Source: Pleodorina starrii
Taxonomy: Eukaryota > Chlorophyta > Chlorophyceae > Chlamydomonadales > Volvocaceae
Direction: 5' to 3'
Assembly (NCBI GenBank): GCA_030267565.1
Contig: BRXU01000008.1
Location: 2,542,001-2,606,000, forward strand
DNA length: 64,000 nt
Numbering within the stretch: position 1 is the stretch's first letter; every line of letters begins with the position of its first letter. The notes below the pieces were generated by a model. That model ran no database searches. It was not told the DNA's origin and worked only from the letters and a program-made list of their open reading frames with translations. Shown one piece after another: positions 47,601-59,437 of this stretch. Position numbers and translations under genes: made by a program.

Positions 47601-50600
47601 CTGCAGCTGCGACGGCCCCGCACCGCTCGCTGCCTGCGTGTTGCCGAAGGGCCCCGCACCGCTCGCTGCCTGCGTGTTGCCGAAGGGCCCCGCACTGCTC
47701 GCTGCCTGCGTGTTGCCCGAACGGCCCCGCACTGCTCGCTGCCTGCGTGTGGCCCGAAGGGCCCCGCACTGCTCGCTGCCTGCGTGTTGCCGAAGGGCCC
47801 CGCACTGCTCGCTGCCTGCGTGTGGCCCGAAGGGCCCCGCACTGCTCGCTGCCTGCGTGTGGCCCGAAGGGCCCCGCACCGCTCGCTGCTGCGTGTGGCC
47901 CGAAGGGCCCCGCACTGCTCGCTGCCTGCGTGTTGCCGAAGGGCCCCGCACTGCTCGCTGCCTGCGTGTGGCCCGAAGGGCCCCGCACTGCTCGCTGCCT
48001 GCGTGTTGCCGAAGGGCCCCGCACTGCTCGCTGCCTGCGTGTTGCCCGAAGGGCCCCGCACTGCTCGCTGCCTGCGTGTGGCCCGAAGGGCCCCGCACTG
48101 CTCGCTGCCTGCGTGTGGCCCGAAGGGCCCCGCACTGCTCGCCGCTTGCCGCGCCAACACTGCCAACGGAGCACAAGAATGTGTCCAACTTCTCCATTGG
48201 CGCGCCAAAGTCGCAGCATAGTGGCGGTTCTGGGGGACAGGGTAACAAGTAGGGACGGTCAAAGGGTTTTAACTAGTATGCAACCTGGACGAGAGATGCA
48301 ACAGCCAGGCCCAGCCCTGGCCCAACCTTGGCCCGGTGCTGCCGCCACCTGGCCCGGTGCTGCCGGCACCTGGCCCGGTGCTGCCGCCACCTGGCCCGGT
48401 GCTGCCGGCACCTGGCCCAGTGCTGTCGACACCTGGCTCAACAAGCCGCCACCTGGCCCGGTGCTGCCGCCACCTGGCCGGGTGCTGCCGGCACTTGGCC
48501 CGGTGCTGCCGCCACCTGCCCCAGTGCTGTCGGAACCTGGCTCAACGCTGCCGGCACCTGGCCCAACGCTGCCGCCACCTGGCCCGGTGCTGCCGCCACC
48601 TGGCCCAACGCTGCCGGCACCTGGCCCAACGCTGCCGACACCTGGCCGGGTGCTGCCGGCACCTGGCCCGGTGCTGCCGCCACTTGGCCGGGTGCTGCCG
48701 GCACCTGGCTCAACTCTGCCGCCACCTGGCCCGGTGCTGCCGGCACCTGGCCCGGTGCTGCCGCCACCTGGCCCGGTGCTGCCGCCACCTGGCCGGGTGC
48801 TGCCGCCACCTGGCTCAACTCTGCCGGCACGTGGCCCAGTGCTGTCGGAACCTGGCTCATCGCTGCCGGCACCTGGCCCAACGTTGCCGCCACCTGGCCC
48901 GGTGCTGCCGCCACCTGGCCCAACGCTGCCGGCACCTGGCCCAACGCTGCCGGCACCTGGCTCGGTGCTGCCGGCACCTGGCCCGGTGCTGCCGGCACCT
49001 GGCCCGGTGCTGCCGGCACCTGGCCCGGTGCTGCCGGCACCTGGCCCGGTGCTGCCGGCACCTGGCCCGGTGCTGCCGCCACTTGGCCGGGTGCTGCCGG
49101 CATCTGGCCCAACGCTGCTGCCACCTGGCCCAATGCTGCCGGCACCTGGCTCAACGCTGCCGCCACCTGGCCCAATGCTGCCGGCACCTGGCTCAACGCT
49201 GCCGCCACCTGGCCCGGTGCTGCCGCCACCTGGCCCGGTGCTGAGGCGCGCGAGACGTACTGCGTGACCCGCCCAGTGCGCATTCCAAGACCTGAAGAGC
49301 GGCATGGAGGAGAATCCCGGCATCAGAACCCTGTTTCTATAATAAGTCAATGAAATGTAAAGTATGTTCAACATGCCGGGGCTTTCCATCATGTGTAGCT
49401 GCGTCGCGTCTTACGCCAGACGGGATGGCCAGGGGTGCACACTTCGGTAATGTACACGACTCATTGGAAAGTGTGTGAGTTGCGCTACAATATTTAAGTG
49501 CTGATGAGATGTTGCTGAGACACCTGGCGCCGGCAAGTTTCACAACGGCTTGCATCTTCCCCTTGCAAGCGCTGTTCGCAAGTTGCTCTGAACTGTAAGA
49601 TATTCAAACGTGCATTAAATCGAGTTTAAACCCAATGAATTGGTGTGAATTGAAGGAAGTTGGGCATGAAAATTACTTGGTACGGAAGCATGAAAATAAG
49701 AAAATTGTGGTACGGTACGACTGTCCAAGGCATGAAAATTAGACCTTCAAAGCGACTCGGCCAGCTCTCGCCGGGGCCCGCTTGCCTTCTGGTAAAAGAG
49801 TCATAAACCTCACGCTTGATGCAAACTGACACATCCTCCCATAACGCGGCATCTTTTTTCTTACCTCCCAAATCACGCTTTGCTCTGAACAGCACCCCTT
49901 GGACCCTCCCAAGCTTCGACCACTTTATCAATTGCTGAAGGCGTGCTGGCACGCGCGCAAGCCTACCACCGCGGACAGAAGCAGGGGTTAAGACGCGACG
50001 CTGTCAGACTGATGTAGGGGTCTGGCAATCAATTCGCCCTCGGCAAAGGGCAAGCTGACGCCCCGACTGCCCCCACACACTCAGCCGCATGTCCGATGTG
50101 GCGACTGGACTCTGCCCGCGGCCGGCGGGCCGCGGATTGGCCCCGCGGCTGGGTGGGCCAGGGGCTGGGTAGGCAGGGGCTGGGTGGGTAGAGCACTCGC
50201 ATCGGCGGCGATGCACTGGTGGATGCTCAGGTAATAGATCACGTAGTTTGCAGCAGCAGTCGAAGCCGCACTTGATACATACAGGCGGGACGGAGTCCAT
50301 TTGCACAGGTGCAGACGCATGTGTCTCGTGTGTCGTGTCTGGCTCTGGTGTGTGTTTCTCTGCTACGTGTGCACCGGTAGGTTTTGTAGATCTCTGAGAC
50401 GGCCAGCAACGTGCGTGTCGTTCCAGTTGTGATGCTTCGCCACCCAGGGGCGATGGCCTAGAGCCCAAGGCAACAACTGCAAACCTAACAGTCGAGCCCT
50501 GCGGGCATGTTGTCTCATTGTTTCGCGGCCAGGGCTTTCTGGTGGTGTAACTTCTCCGGACTGCATCGGCAGATGCCACCACGTGCCCTCGCCCGATCAC

Positions 50601-51458
50601 CCTTCCGTACTCCCTCCACCCTGCCTACCCGGAAGTCTCATCTGCGGCATTTGCAAACCCCCTGCATCGACGAGTTACAGCCCTCCCACAATCGTCGCCC
50701 CGCATATCCCCAGGAGTACACAAAGCGGCGGACGCAACCGTGCATTGCAACGCCACGAGGAAGGAGTCAATAGACGGGACCGGCGTAGGGTCAGGGCCGT
50801 AGCCACCTGCGCCTGGTGAAGTGCCAGGCCAGCTGGTCTTGCACCGAAGCGCGGTTGGTGAACCAAGGCAATTTTGCAGTAGTGTCATTTATTCTTACAG
50901 AAGAGTGGTTCCCCAGCCAGCCAGAAGTCAAGTGTCACCACCGAGGTTCCGCCTACGCCCCTGGAAACATACACAATCTCAGGTGCAAGCTTGCAACGGA
51001 GGGCCAAAAACTTGAGATCCATACCTGGGCAAGAACCCCCCGGAGATCTCCAACAGCGTCAAGAAAAGCCTGCTCGGTTGGTGCCGAGGGCAATACCCGA
51101 GCAAACAAAACGGGATCCTTCCATTGTGATCCCCTTACCAGCGTTGAAATCGTCTTCGAGGCCACCAAGGCCCAAACCCCACCTGGAGGCACAAGAGGCG
51201 GGTCGCGCTGGGCGCACAACCCAGACCCTTTTCACTCCTTCAGGAACCGTCGACAATACATATTTTTTAGACATACGTGCTGACGAGGAAGGGAAAGTGT
51301 GTGCTCGCACTTCCCGGCACGTGTTGATGCTATAAATCTACACTCTCTTCAGCACACTTCCTGCTTCGCGATGATCACAAGTAGCACAAAAAGACGAAAC
51401 GTTGCATTCCGCAGTTCCGACCAATTAGGAGGCCCACAGCGCCAAAAGCCCGGTACAT
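38658..51458 (-). CDS. Guanylate cyclase (class III) with large N-terminal region
   Basis: Converts GTP to cGMP, predicted from active-site residues. Exons, all in phase: 51458-51379, 51182-51139, 51024-50899, 50812-50629, 49592-49415, 49336-49292, 47370-47239, 46454-46388, 46053-45968, 45503-45412, 45186-45015, 44916-42727, 42164-41940, 41341-40676, 39972-39562, 39080-38658; 1706 residues. The last five exons are firm; those above 45186 are less sure. Residues 1-400 look extracellular: a hydrophobic start, then [16 protein letters not shown] and [16 protein letters not shown] with spaced cysteines. The 730-residue exon is Gln/Ala/Gly-rich and acidic near its end. RWHHVRLQLV and [14 protein letters not shown] resemble a PAS end, followed by a coiled segment and [14 protein letters not shown]. 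Catalytic domain about 1384-1566: metal aspartates in [10 protein letters not shown] (1390) and ETIGD (1435), specificity residues Glu1431 and Cys1515 ([10 protein letters not shown]), Asn1522 and Arg1526. The Glu/Cys pair is the guanylyl type. Confidence 0.8.
39330..39495. repeat. CCCGCCCTCTCT minisatellite in last intron of the cyclase
   Basis: Pyrimidine-rich array of CCCGCCCTCTCTC units, two larger blocks nearly identical, between the last two exons. Confidence 0.85.
46644..47176. repeat. Three tandem copies of a 183-189-bp unit
   Basis: Copies start at 46644, 46833 and 47016 with CGTACCTTT-TATGATAAG. The middle copy lacks six bases. They lie in the cyclase intron after the exon at 47370-47239. 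Because both periods are multiples of three, one minus-strand frame stays open across all three. Confidence 0.95.
47628..48150. repeat. 36-37-bp minisatellite, about 14 copies
   Basis: The unit contains GGGCCCCGCACTGCTCGCTG and CCTGCGTGTGGCCCGAA. It lies in the 1.9-kb cyclase intron between 49292 and 47370. Four overlapping long open frames here are artefacts of the repeat. Confidence 0.95.
48316..49243. repeat. 21-bp minisatellite, about 43 copies
   Basis: The unit is GGCCCGGTGCTGCCGCCACCT with a few variants (CCAACG, GGCACC). It is in the same cyclase intron as the 37-bp array. The 21-bp period keeps frames of 280-500 codons open on both strands. Confidence 0.95.
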
Positions 51459-51925
51459 GCTGCAATGTTCAGGCTTCTAGCTGAAAAGAGAAGCCATGAA
51501 GTACACCGCCATTCAATGCCGGCACAAACAGCACAAACCAGCTCTTGGCCAGCCCGTGAGCCAACACCTTCCCCCTCTCGAACAAAATTGACTGGCAAAA
51601 CAAAAAGCTACCAATGGCGTACTGCCATGGTGCATACTTCGAGAATTTAAACGAAGTGGCTCTCTACTTCCAAAAACAAACACAGCGCCACGTGTTGCAG
51701 GGCTGACATGACCCTGGGTAGCTGCACCTAGGCCTCTTTTGTCTCCGGGCTACGATGACCAAAACCTCTTCACACTTGAGCGCCCGCCCTCTCATGCATC
51801 TCCTAGGCTCACCCTCCCCTCAGCGCTGCTGCTGTTGCTGCTGTCCCTCAATCCCTCTCCCTCAACGCTCCTTCCTTCACGCGCACGCGCACACATCATT
51901 CAGCAGCTGCTCACCCAGAGGCCAC
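51459..51925. other. Short intergenic interval between cyclase and ABC transporter
   Basis: Only 467 bp separates the proposed cyclase start from the transporter stop, both on the minus strand. It must hold the transporter 3' UTR and the cyclase promoter. It has a moderate AT content and no repeats. If the cyclase start is wrong, an upstream exon may lie here. Confidence 0.5.
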
Positions 51926-54900
51926 TTAACGCTGCTGCTGAGCGCGCGCCGCCGCCTTGGAGAAGTGCTCGTCCGCCATCTTGCGCAGCGCCGCCGCCGC
52001 GGCAACTCCGGTCTTGTCAACCAGCTTGGAGAACATGGTCTCGCGGTCCGCCAGCAGCTGCGCCGGTGGCGCGTACTCCTTGAGCTCACCAGCATCCATC
52101 ACCAACACCTTGTCGGACTCGATAATGGTGTCCAGACGGTGGGCAATGGTGATGGTGGTGCGGTCGTCGAAGACCTTCTTGATGGTCTCCTGCACGATCT
52201 GCTCCGTGTGCGGGTCCATGGCGGCAGTGGCCTCGTCCAGGCAAAGGATAGGCACCGCCCGCAGCGCAGCGCGAGCCAGACACACCAGCTGCATCTGGCC
52301 CAGCGACCAGGCCTTGCCGCCGGTGCCGTCCACCTTGCCATCCAGGCCGCCGGCGTGCTGCGCCTGCGCCTCCAGGCCGACCTTCTGCAGAACCTCCCAG
52401 AGGACGGTGTCGTCCTGTTGGAAGGGAGAACACCGGGGGGGAGGACACGTCATGTCTAATCTCGGTATTCGAAGGGCGGTGAGAACCCTGGCAGCAGCGA
52501 AAGAAGCAAGACCGAGCGAGCAGCTAGGCAGATGGCACACAGGCAAATACAGCGGCATGGCAGCACGGCCCGTCAACTAACGAGCTTACCTTGAACTCGC
52601 CGAAGGGGTCCAGGTTGGAGCGCACGGTGCCGGTGAACATGACGGGCTCCTGGGGAATGATGGACAGGCCTGAAGGGGGGCACGGGGCGGGGGAACGGGA
52701 AGGACACTGCGTGAACACAGCTGTGCAGGCCCCAGTTGGCAGGTGGCAACAGCAGGTACTGGGTTCGATTCCCACCCTGAGCAAATATTCACAAGCGCTA
52801 TCATGCGAATACTCAAGACGCTAGCGCGGCTGCGCAGCTTACCGGTGCGGAGGCGCTTCAGGCTGAGGGTGGCGATGTCGACGCCGTCGATCAGGATGCG
52901 GCCGCGGCCCAGCTCGAACATGCGGTAAAGGGCCAGCAGCGTGGTGGACTTGCCGGAGCCGGTGCGGCCCACAGCGCCGACCTTCTCGCCGTCGTTGATG
53001 CGGAACGTAACGCCCTTGAGGGCCCAGGCGGCATCCAGGCGGTACTGCATCCACACGTCCTCGAAGCGGATGTTGCCGGTAGCGGGCCAGCGGGCCAGGG
53101 CCGCGTCGTCCACCACAACCTGGACCTTGCTCGCAGCTGCGGGGGGACAAGGGGCAGGTACAGTAATTACCGAATATCATTCTTGCGCTTGCGAACAGTA
53201 CACAGTAATCATTGCCACAGTAATCATTGTACACAGTAATCACGTACCGGGAACGATTTGGCCATCTGGAAGGGTGATGCTCTTGGCGACACCATCCAGC
53301 TGCTTCTGGTCGAAGAAGACACCATCGTGCGGCACGTAGTCGGCGAGCCAGGACATCTGCGAAAGGTTAAGAGCAGGCCCGACATCAGTCAGATCCCAGT
53401 CAAAACCATGCACCGAAGCATCGCAAAAGGAATAGGGACGCACAGAAACGTTCCCTAGCTGCGAGGCAGACTATAGTTCCACCAAGCGCGGCAGCCGAAC
53501 TCACCCCCTCGACACTGTTGAACAGCGAGATGGACTCAGCAATGAAGCGGACGACCCAGGTGTAGAACACAAGCATCTGAATGATGTTGGAGAAGGCCAG
53601 ACCCACGGTGGCGGCACCCAGGGAGTCTGCATGTGAAGGGAACATGGCATGGCAAGTCAGCTGAGCGCGGCAAGGCACCAGATTCCTTTCGAAATCTCTC
53701 AAAAGACAGCTACAGCAGGAGCCAACCCGATAGACCATCGAAAGACCAGGTGGGCGTTCCCGTCATCCAACGATGCAGATGGACACAACAGAGAAAGCTG
53801 TCCCGGAAGGCGTCCCCCATCGCGCCGCGAACTCACCCTTCATGCCGACCGCGAAGGCGCTGACGACTCCCACAAGGCAGGCGCCGATGAGGTCGCACCA
53901 GAACGCAAGCCACAGGTTGAGAGACTCAGCGTTAAAGACGGCGGCGTTGGTGACGTCGGTGCGGCGGGCAGCCTCCTCAATGAAGAACTCCTGCTTAGAG
54001 AAGGCCTGGACCACGTTGAGGCCCTCCAGCACCTCGGCCACGAGACCCACCAGCTGGCCACCGCTGACGGCGCGCGTCTTCTTAAGGGCGGTGGCGGCGG
54101 GCAGGTAGACGGAGAGCATGATGAGCGTCATGATGATGAGGAAGCCGGTGAAGGCGCCGAAGAAGCTGATGGTGACGGAGACGGTGATGGTGGTGGACAG
54201 CAGAATGAGGCCGTAGATGCCCATGAAGTGGATGGCGTCGGGCAGGTTCTCGTCCATGATGTCCTGCAGGTCGGGCAGGAGGGCCGTAGGAGGGTCAGCG
54301 TTGCGCTGCGGGTATCACAGCATATGCCCTAGGCTACGCAGCGCTCGCTGCACGCTGCACACCTAGTCCATATTTTAGTCGTCATCAGCGGCACAGGTGG
54401 TGTACACCCAACCCAACCCAAGGTTGCCACTACGCCCGCCCACATGTCAAGATGTCGACACGCACCTGATCCTTGGTGAAATTGAGCAGCAGGTCGCCGA
54501 CCGGTGTGACCAGGAAGAAGCCCATGGGCGCGTTGAGGACGTTGTGCAGGGCCTTCTTGCGGATGTTCTCAGAGGAGCGCAGCACCCACCAGAGGAAGGT
54601 GATACCGCGGCCAACCATCATCAGGTAGAAGAGGCCCACCAGGAGGAGATAGATGAGCGAGTAGAACTTGGTGGCGCCAGGGTCCTGCAGCTTGGGGTTG
54701 TCGTAGTGCAGGTACTGGTCGTTCACCCACCAGCGGACCCAGAAATCGGACACCTGGCGGGTGGTCTGAGCGGCCAGGAAGAAGATGAAGCACACGAACA
54801 CTGCGCGGGGGAGCGAGGACGGAGGGGCGTCGGTCAGATCATTGCGGCTGACTGGGCTCTTATGACACACAACACCAAACCGAGAGATACATGCTACCAA

Positions 54901-57900
54901 GCGAGGAAAACTTAAGAGATCAACTTACCCAGGAAGAGGTTGCCGTAGTAGGTGTAGATGAGGGCGGACTTGAAGGCGGTCAGCTTGGGCGCCTCCTTGG
55001 AGGGGTCCTTGGGAGTTGGCTTGCCGATGGAGGTCGGGGCCAGGGTCAGCTGCAGCGACTGTCTGTGGGCCCACACGCGGATCGGCGAGGCGGCGGAAGC
55101 GGAAGGCAACGAGAGTTAAGACCTGGACCGCCAAGTCATTCAGCATACCGCTCTGGACGCGCCGTGTGCGCACCCATCCAGATTTCGCGCGCCCGACACA
55201 AAATTGCCTACGGGACAGCATTCCGCGCTGCGCTGCATAGCCCCGAGCGAATCGCCGAGCGAGCGCCGCTTACATGGCCGTCTACTACTATTCAAACTGA
55301 TGCAAATCACTAGTTGTTCCGTGCAAGGCAGCAGGTATCAGACGCAGCGCAATGTTTCGCAAACGACTCACGACTTCTGGGGGTTGGCCTTGTCGCCCTC
55401 CTTCTTCTTGGGCGCGGGCGGCGCCTCTTGGGAGCCAGCGGCGTGCAGCAGGTGGGTGATAGGCAGCAGCTTGCCCAGCAGCTGCTGAGCCTCCTCGTTC
55501 CACTTGCCTGAGAGGGCATTGCGTAGCATTGCATGTCATGCGATGAGTTTCACAGTATTTACGGTCGTGGTTCATCGGGTCAGGGCACTTGCAGACAACG
55601 CATCCCGCGCGCAGCAACTAATATTTAGAAACATGCAAATGTTCTTGAAACTTCGGCTTCGTCGGCTCAATCGCGGACACTTGAGCGCTGCAAGCTGGCT
55701 CACCGAAGTACAGGCAGCGGCCCTCGTCCATGATGGCCACGGCGTCGCAGCGCGGCATGAACTCGATCTGGTGGGTGATGAGCACGACAGCCTTATCCGC
55801 GAACAGGCCCTTGATGCACTTGTCGAAGATGTGGTGGGCGGTGTGGTGGTCGACGGCGGACAGAGCATTGTCCAGCAGCACCAGGTCGGCGTCGGCGTAG
55901 GCGCAGCGGGCCAGGTTGACGCGCTGGCGCTGGCCACCCGAGAAGTTGACACCGCGAATGCCGGCCCTGCAGAGCGTTCGCACAGAAGAGAAAAAATTAT
56001 AAAAAAAACGAAAACAATCGGCACCAGGCAGCCCTTCGAACCAACCCCGATTACCCAAACAACAATCGAGTTAACCTCCCTCCGCTCCAGCGATCCTCCC
56101 AAACGGTACCCCCAGGCTGCCCCCAAGGTTCAAACGAATGCGGCTTTAACCTACTTGCTCTGGTCACCCTGTGGCAGGATCTGCAGGTCCATGGTCAGCG
56201 CGCAAGACTCGATGACGGCCTCGTACTTGTTCTCGTCCCAGGCCTCGCCGAACAGCACGTTGTCGCGGATGGACAAGTTCTGGAGCCAGGGGTTCTGCGG
56301 CACGTAGGAGATGCGGCCGCCGACCTGCTGCGAGCCGTGCTCCTTAACCATGTTACCGAGGATGGCCTGGACCAGGCTGGACTTGCCGGCGGCGATACGG
56401 CCAACGACTGCGACCACCTGACCGGGGCGGACGTCGAAGCGCGGAACGTGCAGGTGCCAGTTGGGGTTGCTGGGGTGGTGGTACACGGCGTTGTCCTGCG
56501 GCGCGGGAGGTGAAAACAGGGAAGGACGAGGCGGGAGAGGAGTAGCGGGTCGATGCGTGTCAGCAGGCGGGAGAACAGAGCGTTTAAATAGCCGTGCAGC
56601 AAGTCTAATCAAGGAAAATATCTAGGCGTTGAGGCACAGACACAAGTTACGGTGTTCCCACGGACGCGGGCTCAAAAAGTCGACAAAGAGCACATTTTGA
56701 GCACGATGGCCGCGTTTCAACGCAGGCGGGCCTTTTCCAATTGTTTTGGGGCACTCACGATGTGCACGCCGGCCGCTGAAGACTTAGCACCCTTGGCGGT
56801 GGCGGTACCCTGCGGCACGTCCTCCAGGAGGTACGCCTCCAGGCGCTGAAGCGAAGCGTGGGCCTCTGAAAAGTGAGGAGGCGCGGGTGGGGACCGAGAC
56901 GGGAAAACGGGCAGCGAGAACGTCAGCGGGGCGAAACATCGCGATGGCGACAACGCTGCAGCAAGTATCACGCATGGGCCTCCAAACGAAGCCCTTCTAA
57001 GTGCAGTCGTACGCCAGACTGTGCAGCTGCTCACAGCCATGCGTGGACTATGGACTAGGTCAGGTCCCTGCCGATCGCGGTATGGGGTGCGGGAAGGTGT
57101 GCGGTCTCCCTGCTCACCGGACACGGCGCGCAGGGCCTTGGGCAGCACCACCAGCGGGAAACGCAGAATGTTGAAGAGGGACAGCGTGGTGAAGGCGACG
57201 GAGGAGACGAGGCGCGCCTTCTGGAACTCGTATGTGGTGAAGATGACGAAGGCGGTCATGGGCGGCACGCAGAACACGCAGGCGATGTTGATCACTTTCA
57301 TCATGGCGTTCCAGAACGACAGACGGAGCTCCTCTCGGCGAACCTGCAGTTCCAAATAAATGGGGCGGAGGGGCGCAGCAACGCGGGTGTTGCGACTTGC
57401 GGCGAGTGCTTGGGATGGAAAGCATGGTGCGGAATACGCGGATGGGCTTTGCTTCGCGCACATCGACTCGAATAACGCAGAGCAGTCTCAATCCGCAGGG
57501 CTTCCGACCCAACCGCGAGGATAATGTGCCCCGTCCTCGTTGATGAAACCCACCCACCTTAGTAATCTCGCTCTCGAAGAACTGCTCCCATGCGTAGTAC
57601 TTGACCAGCTTGATGGCGGGCAGCACCTCCTGCAGAATGGAGCTGCGGTGGGCGACCAGCTTGGCGTTCTGCATCTTAATCTGGATGATTTTGTAGCCGA
57701 AGAAGTACTGCAGCGGCAGCACCAGCAGGATGACGCCGAGGCCGGGCAGCATGGAGTCGTTGGTCAGGTAGCCCAGGAGAGCCAGGATGGCGGCGGCGTC
57801 GAAGGGGGCGGTCCACAAGTAGTGGAACTCCTGAGGGGGGAAGGCGAAGCGGCGTGGGAGGGAGCGGTGAGCGGGGAGCGCGAGGCGCGAAGTGCGCGGC

Positions 57901-59437
57901 AGCGAGTCGCGGGATGCGGTCTGTGCCACTGGGCGGCGCCAAGGTGTTGCGCCCGACACAGGCGAAATCAACGTTGCATGTACAAAAACAGCACGCCTGG
58001 GCAAAGAAAGGAATATATCGCGAGGTTCGGTTGCGCCCTGACAGGGGTCCGTTGAAAGTCAAGCTAGCCAGAGCGCACAACATCACGCCGAAAGCGCAAA
58101 ACGCGCCGAGTCAGCCGCAAACTCCCAATCCGTCGATAATACACAGCCCGTGCTGTAAACGTGTTCGTATTTCGGTCCATATTCATTTTCAGTCAATTGA
58201 TCGCACAAGCGTTCTTACCAGCGCGCCGTCGTAGATCTTCTGAATATCGGAGGACACGAAGTTGACGATTGCGGCAGACTGATCGGCGCGCACGGAGCTG
58301 AGTCGGAAGGCCTTGTGCGTCACAGCTTGCACCAGTGCAGCGCGAGCGCGAATGCCGACTTGCATGCAGATGAAGCCCATGCGCTGCAGCGACAGGCCCA
58401 GGAACCAAGCGTCGATGGTGAAGCCGGCCATGAGGCACCAGCCAGCCACAGTGGTAGAGTACAGGCGGCCGTCCTTAATGCCATTGACGTGGGCCAGCAG
58501 ACTGAGGGGACAGAGGACCGGGGCCGGGAGCAGGGCGGGGGATGAAGGTCGTAAGCTGGCCGGGAAAGGAAATGGGCATGCAGTTGCGGGTATGAGGGAG
58601 ACGGAAGCAAAACTTTCGCCGTGCAGCACAGACATCAAATGAGGCTGTCGGCTGTGACAAGGCAAGACAGGCAAGACGGTCTGTTCATGTGAAAACTTCG
58701 CAAGCCCGAAGCTGAGGCAAGGTTCACTTTCAGCCAACTACACATCCCATAAATGCGTTGAAACCCTGAAGAGAGCGCCCATATGCTCAAATTCTGGCCC
58801 GACCGGCGCGCTTGCAAAGCCGTCCCGCACTATTCCCGAACCGCTTAGGCAAGCAACAGCCTCCGCCTTGAGGATTGCCCGGCTGACCTGCGCACGAAGT
58901 AGAAAGCACCGGTGATGACGAAGGTAGACCAGCCGCACTTCATCAGGCCTCCAATCATGTAGTACCAGCCGAAAGACTTGCGGAGGGCGCGCACAAGCGA
59001 TGGCTTCTCGTCGCCCTGCTCCCTCAACTTCATCTCAGCAGCCCAGTTCGACGCAAATTTGTCATAAGCCTGCAAATCAATGTTGAAGTAGGCGAGGCAT
59101 ATTGAGCGCTGAAGACTACCGAACCCATCGAGCATCCACAGCCAGGTCAGCGTCAGGAGCTCAACGCAAGCGCGTACCTCGTGAGCATGGTTCTCCGAAG
59201 GCATGCTCATGTCATTCGGGTCCAGGCTGCCGTTCTTGCCTATAGATAACGTGATAGGCGATTTTGGAGGTTGGCGACCGTTGTTGGTGAAATAGTCAGA
59301 GTCGCAAGGCTGACCATCGCGAAATACTTACGAGCCGCAGTAACATGCTTGAACATCCATCCGAAAGCAAATTTGTTGAAGAAGCCCGCAGTGGGATCAG
59401 CGCCCCTGTCCGGGGCGGTTGTCGCGCCCCCACCCAT
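51926..59437 (-). CDS. ABCC/MRP-type full ABC transporter
   Basis: ATP-driven membrane exporter of the multidrug-resistance-associated family; substrate unknown (relatives move glutathione conjugates and organic anions). Eighteen in-phase exons: 59437-59332, 59239-59178, 59069-58888, 58501-58219, 57830-57558, 57343-57118, 56865-56759, 56495-56155, 55966-55704, 55507-55372, 55062-54929, 54800-54466, 54263-53837, 53626-53505, 53356-53248, 53136-52843, 52669-52590, 52414-51926; 1322 residues, no TMD0. Start is the ATG of MGGGATTAPDRG. Order: TMD1 (about 57-413), NBD1 (414-614: GRIAAGKSS with Lys451, FSGGQRQR, LVLLDNALSAVD, ITHQIEF), Lys-rich linker (615-700), TMD2 (705-999), NBD2 (1036-1300: GRTGSGKSTT with Lys1097, WSLGQMQL, ILCLDEATAAMD, AHRLDTI). 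NBD1 has Asn560 where the catalytic Glu would be, so it is the usual degenerate ABCC site. NBD2 keeps Glu1221 and His1252. Confidence 0.93.
52725..52800. repeat. Possible tRNA-derived (SINE-like) fragment in an ABC intron
   Basis: GGTTCGATTCC at 52763-52773 matches the tRNA B-box/T-loop, inside an imperfect CTGGG/CCCAC stem in intron 16. No convincing A box, anticodon arm or acceptor stem is visible. Confidence 0.3.

Noticed and set aside
47418..49392. Overlapping open frames of 200-506 codons on both strands reading as Pro/Gly/Ala or Trp repeats
   Set aside because: They come from minisatellite units of 21 and 36-37 bp with few stops. Several frames on both strands are open at once, and splice-consistent cyclase exons lie on either side.
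50190..50300. Minus-strand stretch reading [16 protein letters not shown] as an extra cyclase exon
   Set aside because: Protein-like, but it lacks a convincing acceptor and donor. The flanking exons (50629 and 49592) already join in phase without it.
51139..51219. Minus-strand frame reading [17 protein letters not shown] as the cyclase exon
   Set aside because: Its phase does not match the next exon. The overlapping frame ending GGLEDDFNA joins in phase at 51139 to 51024.
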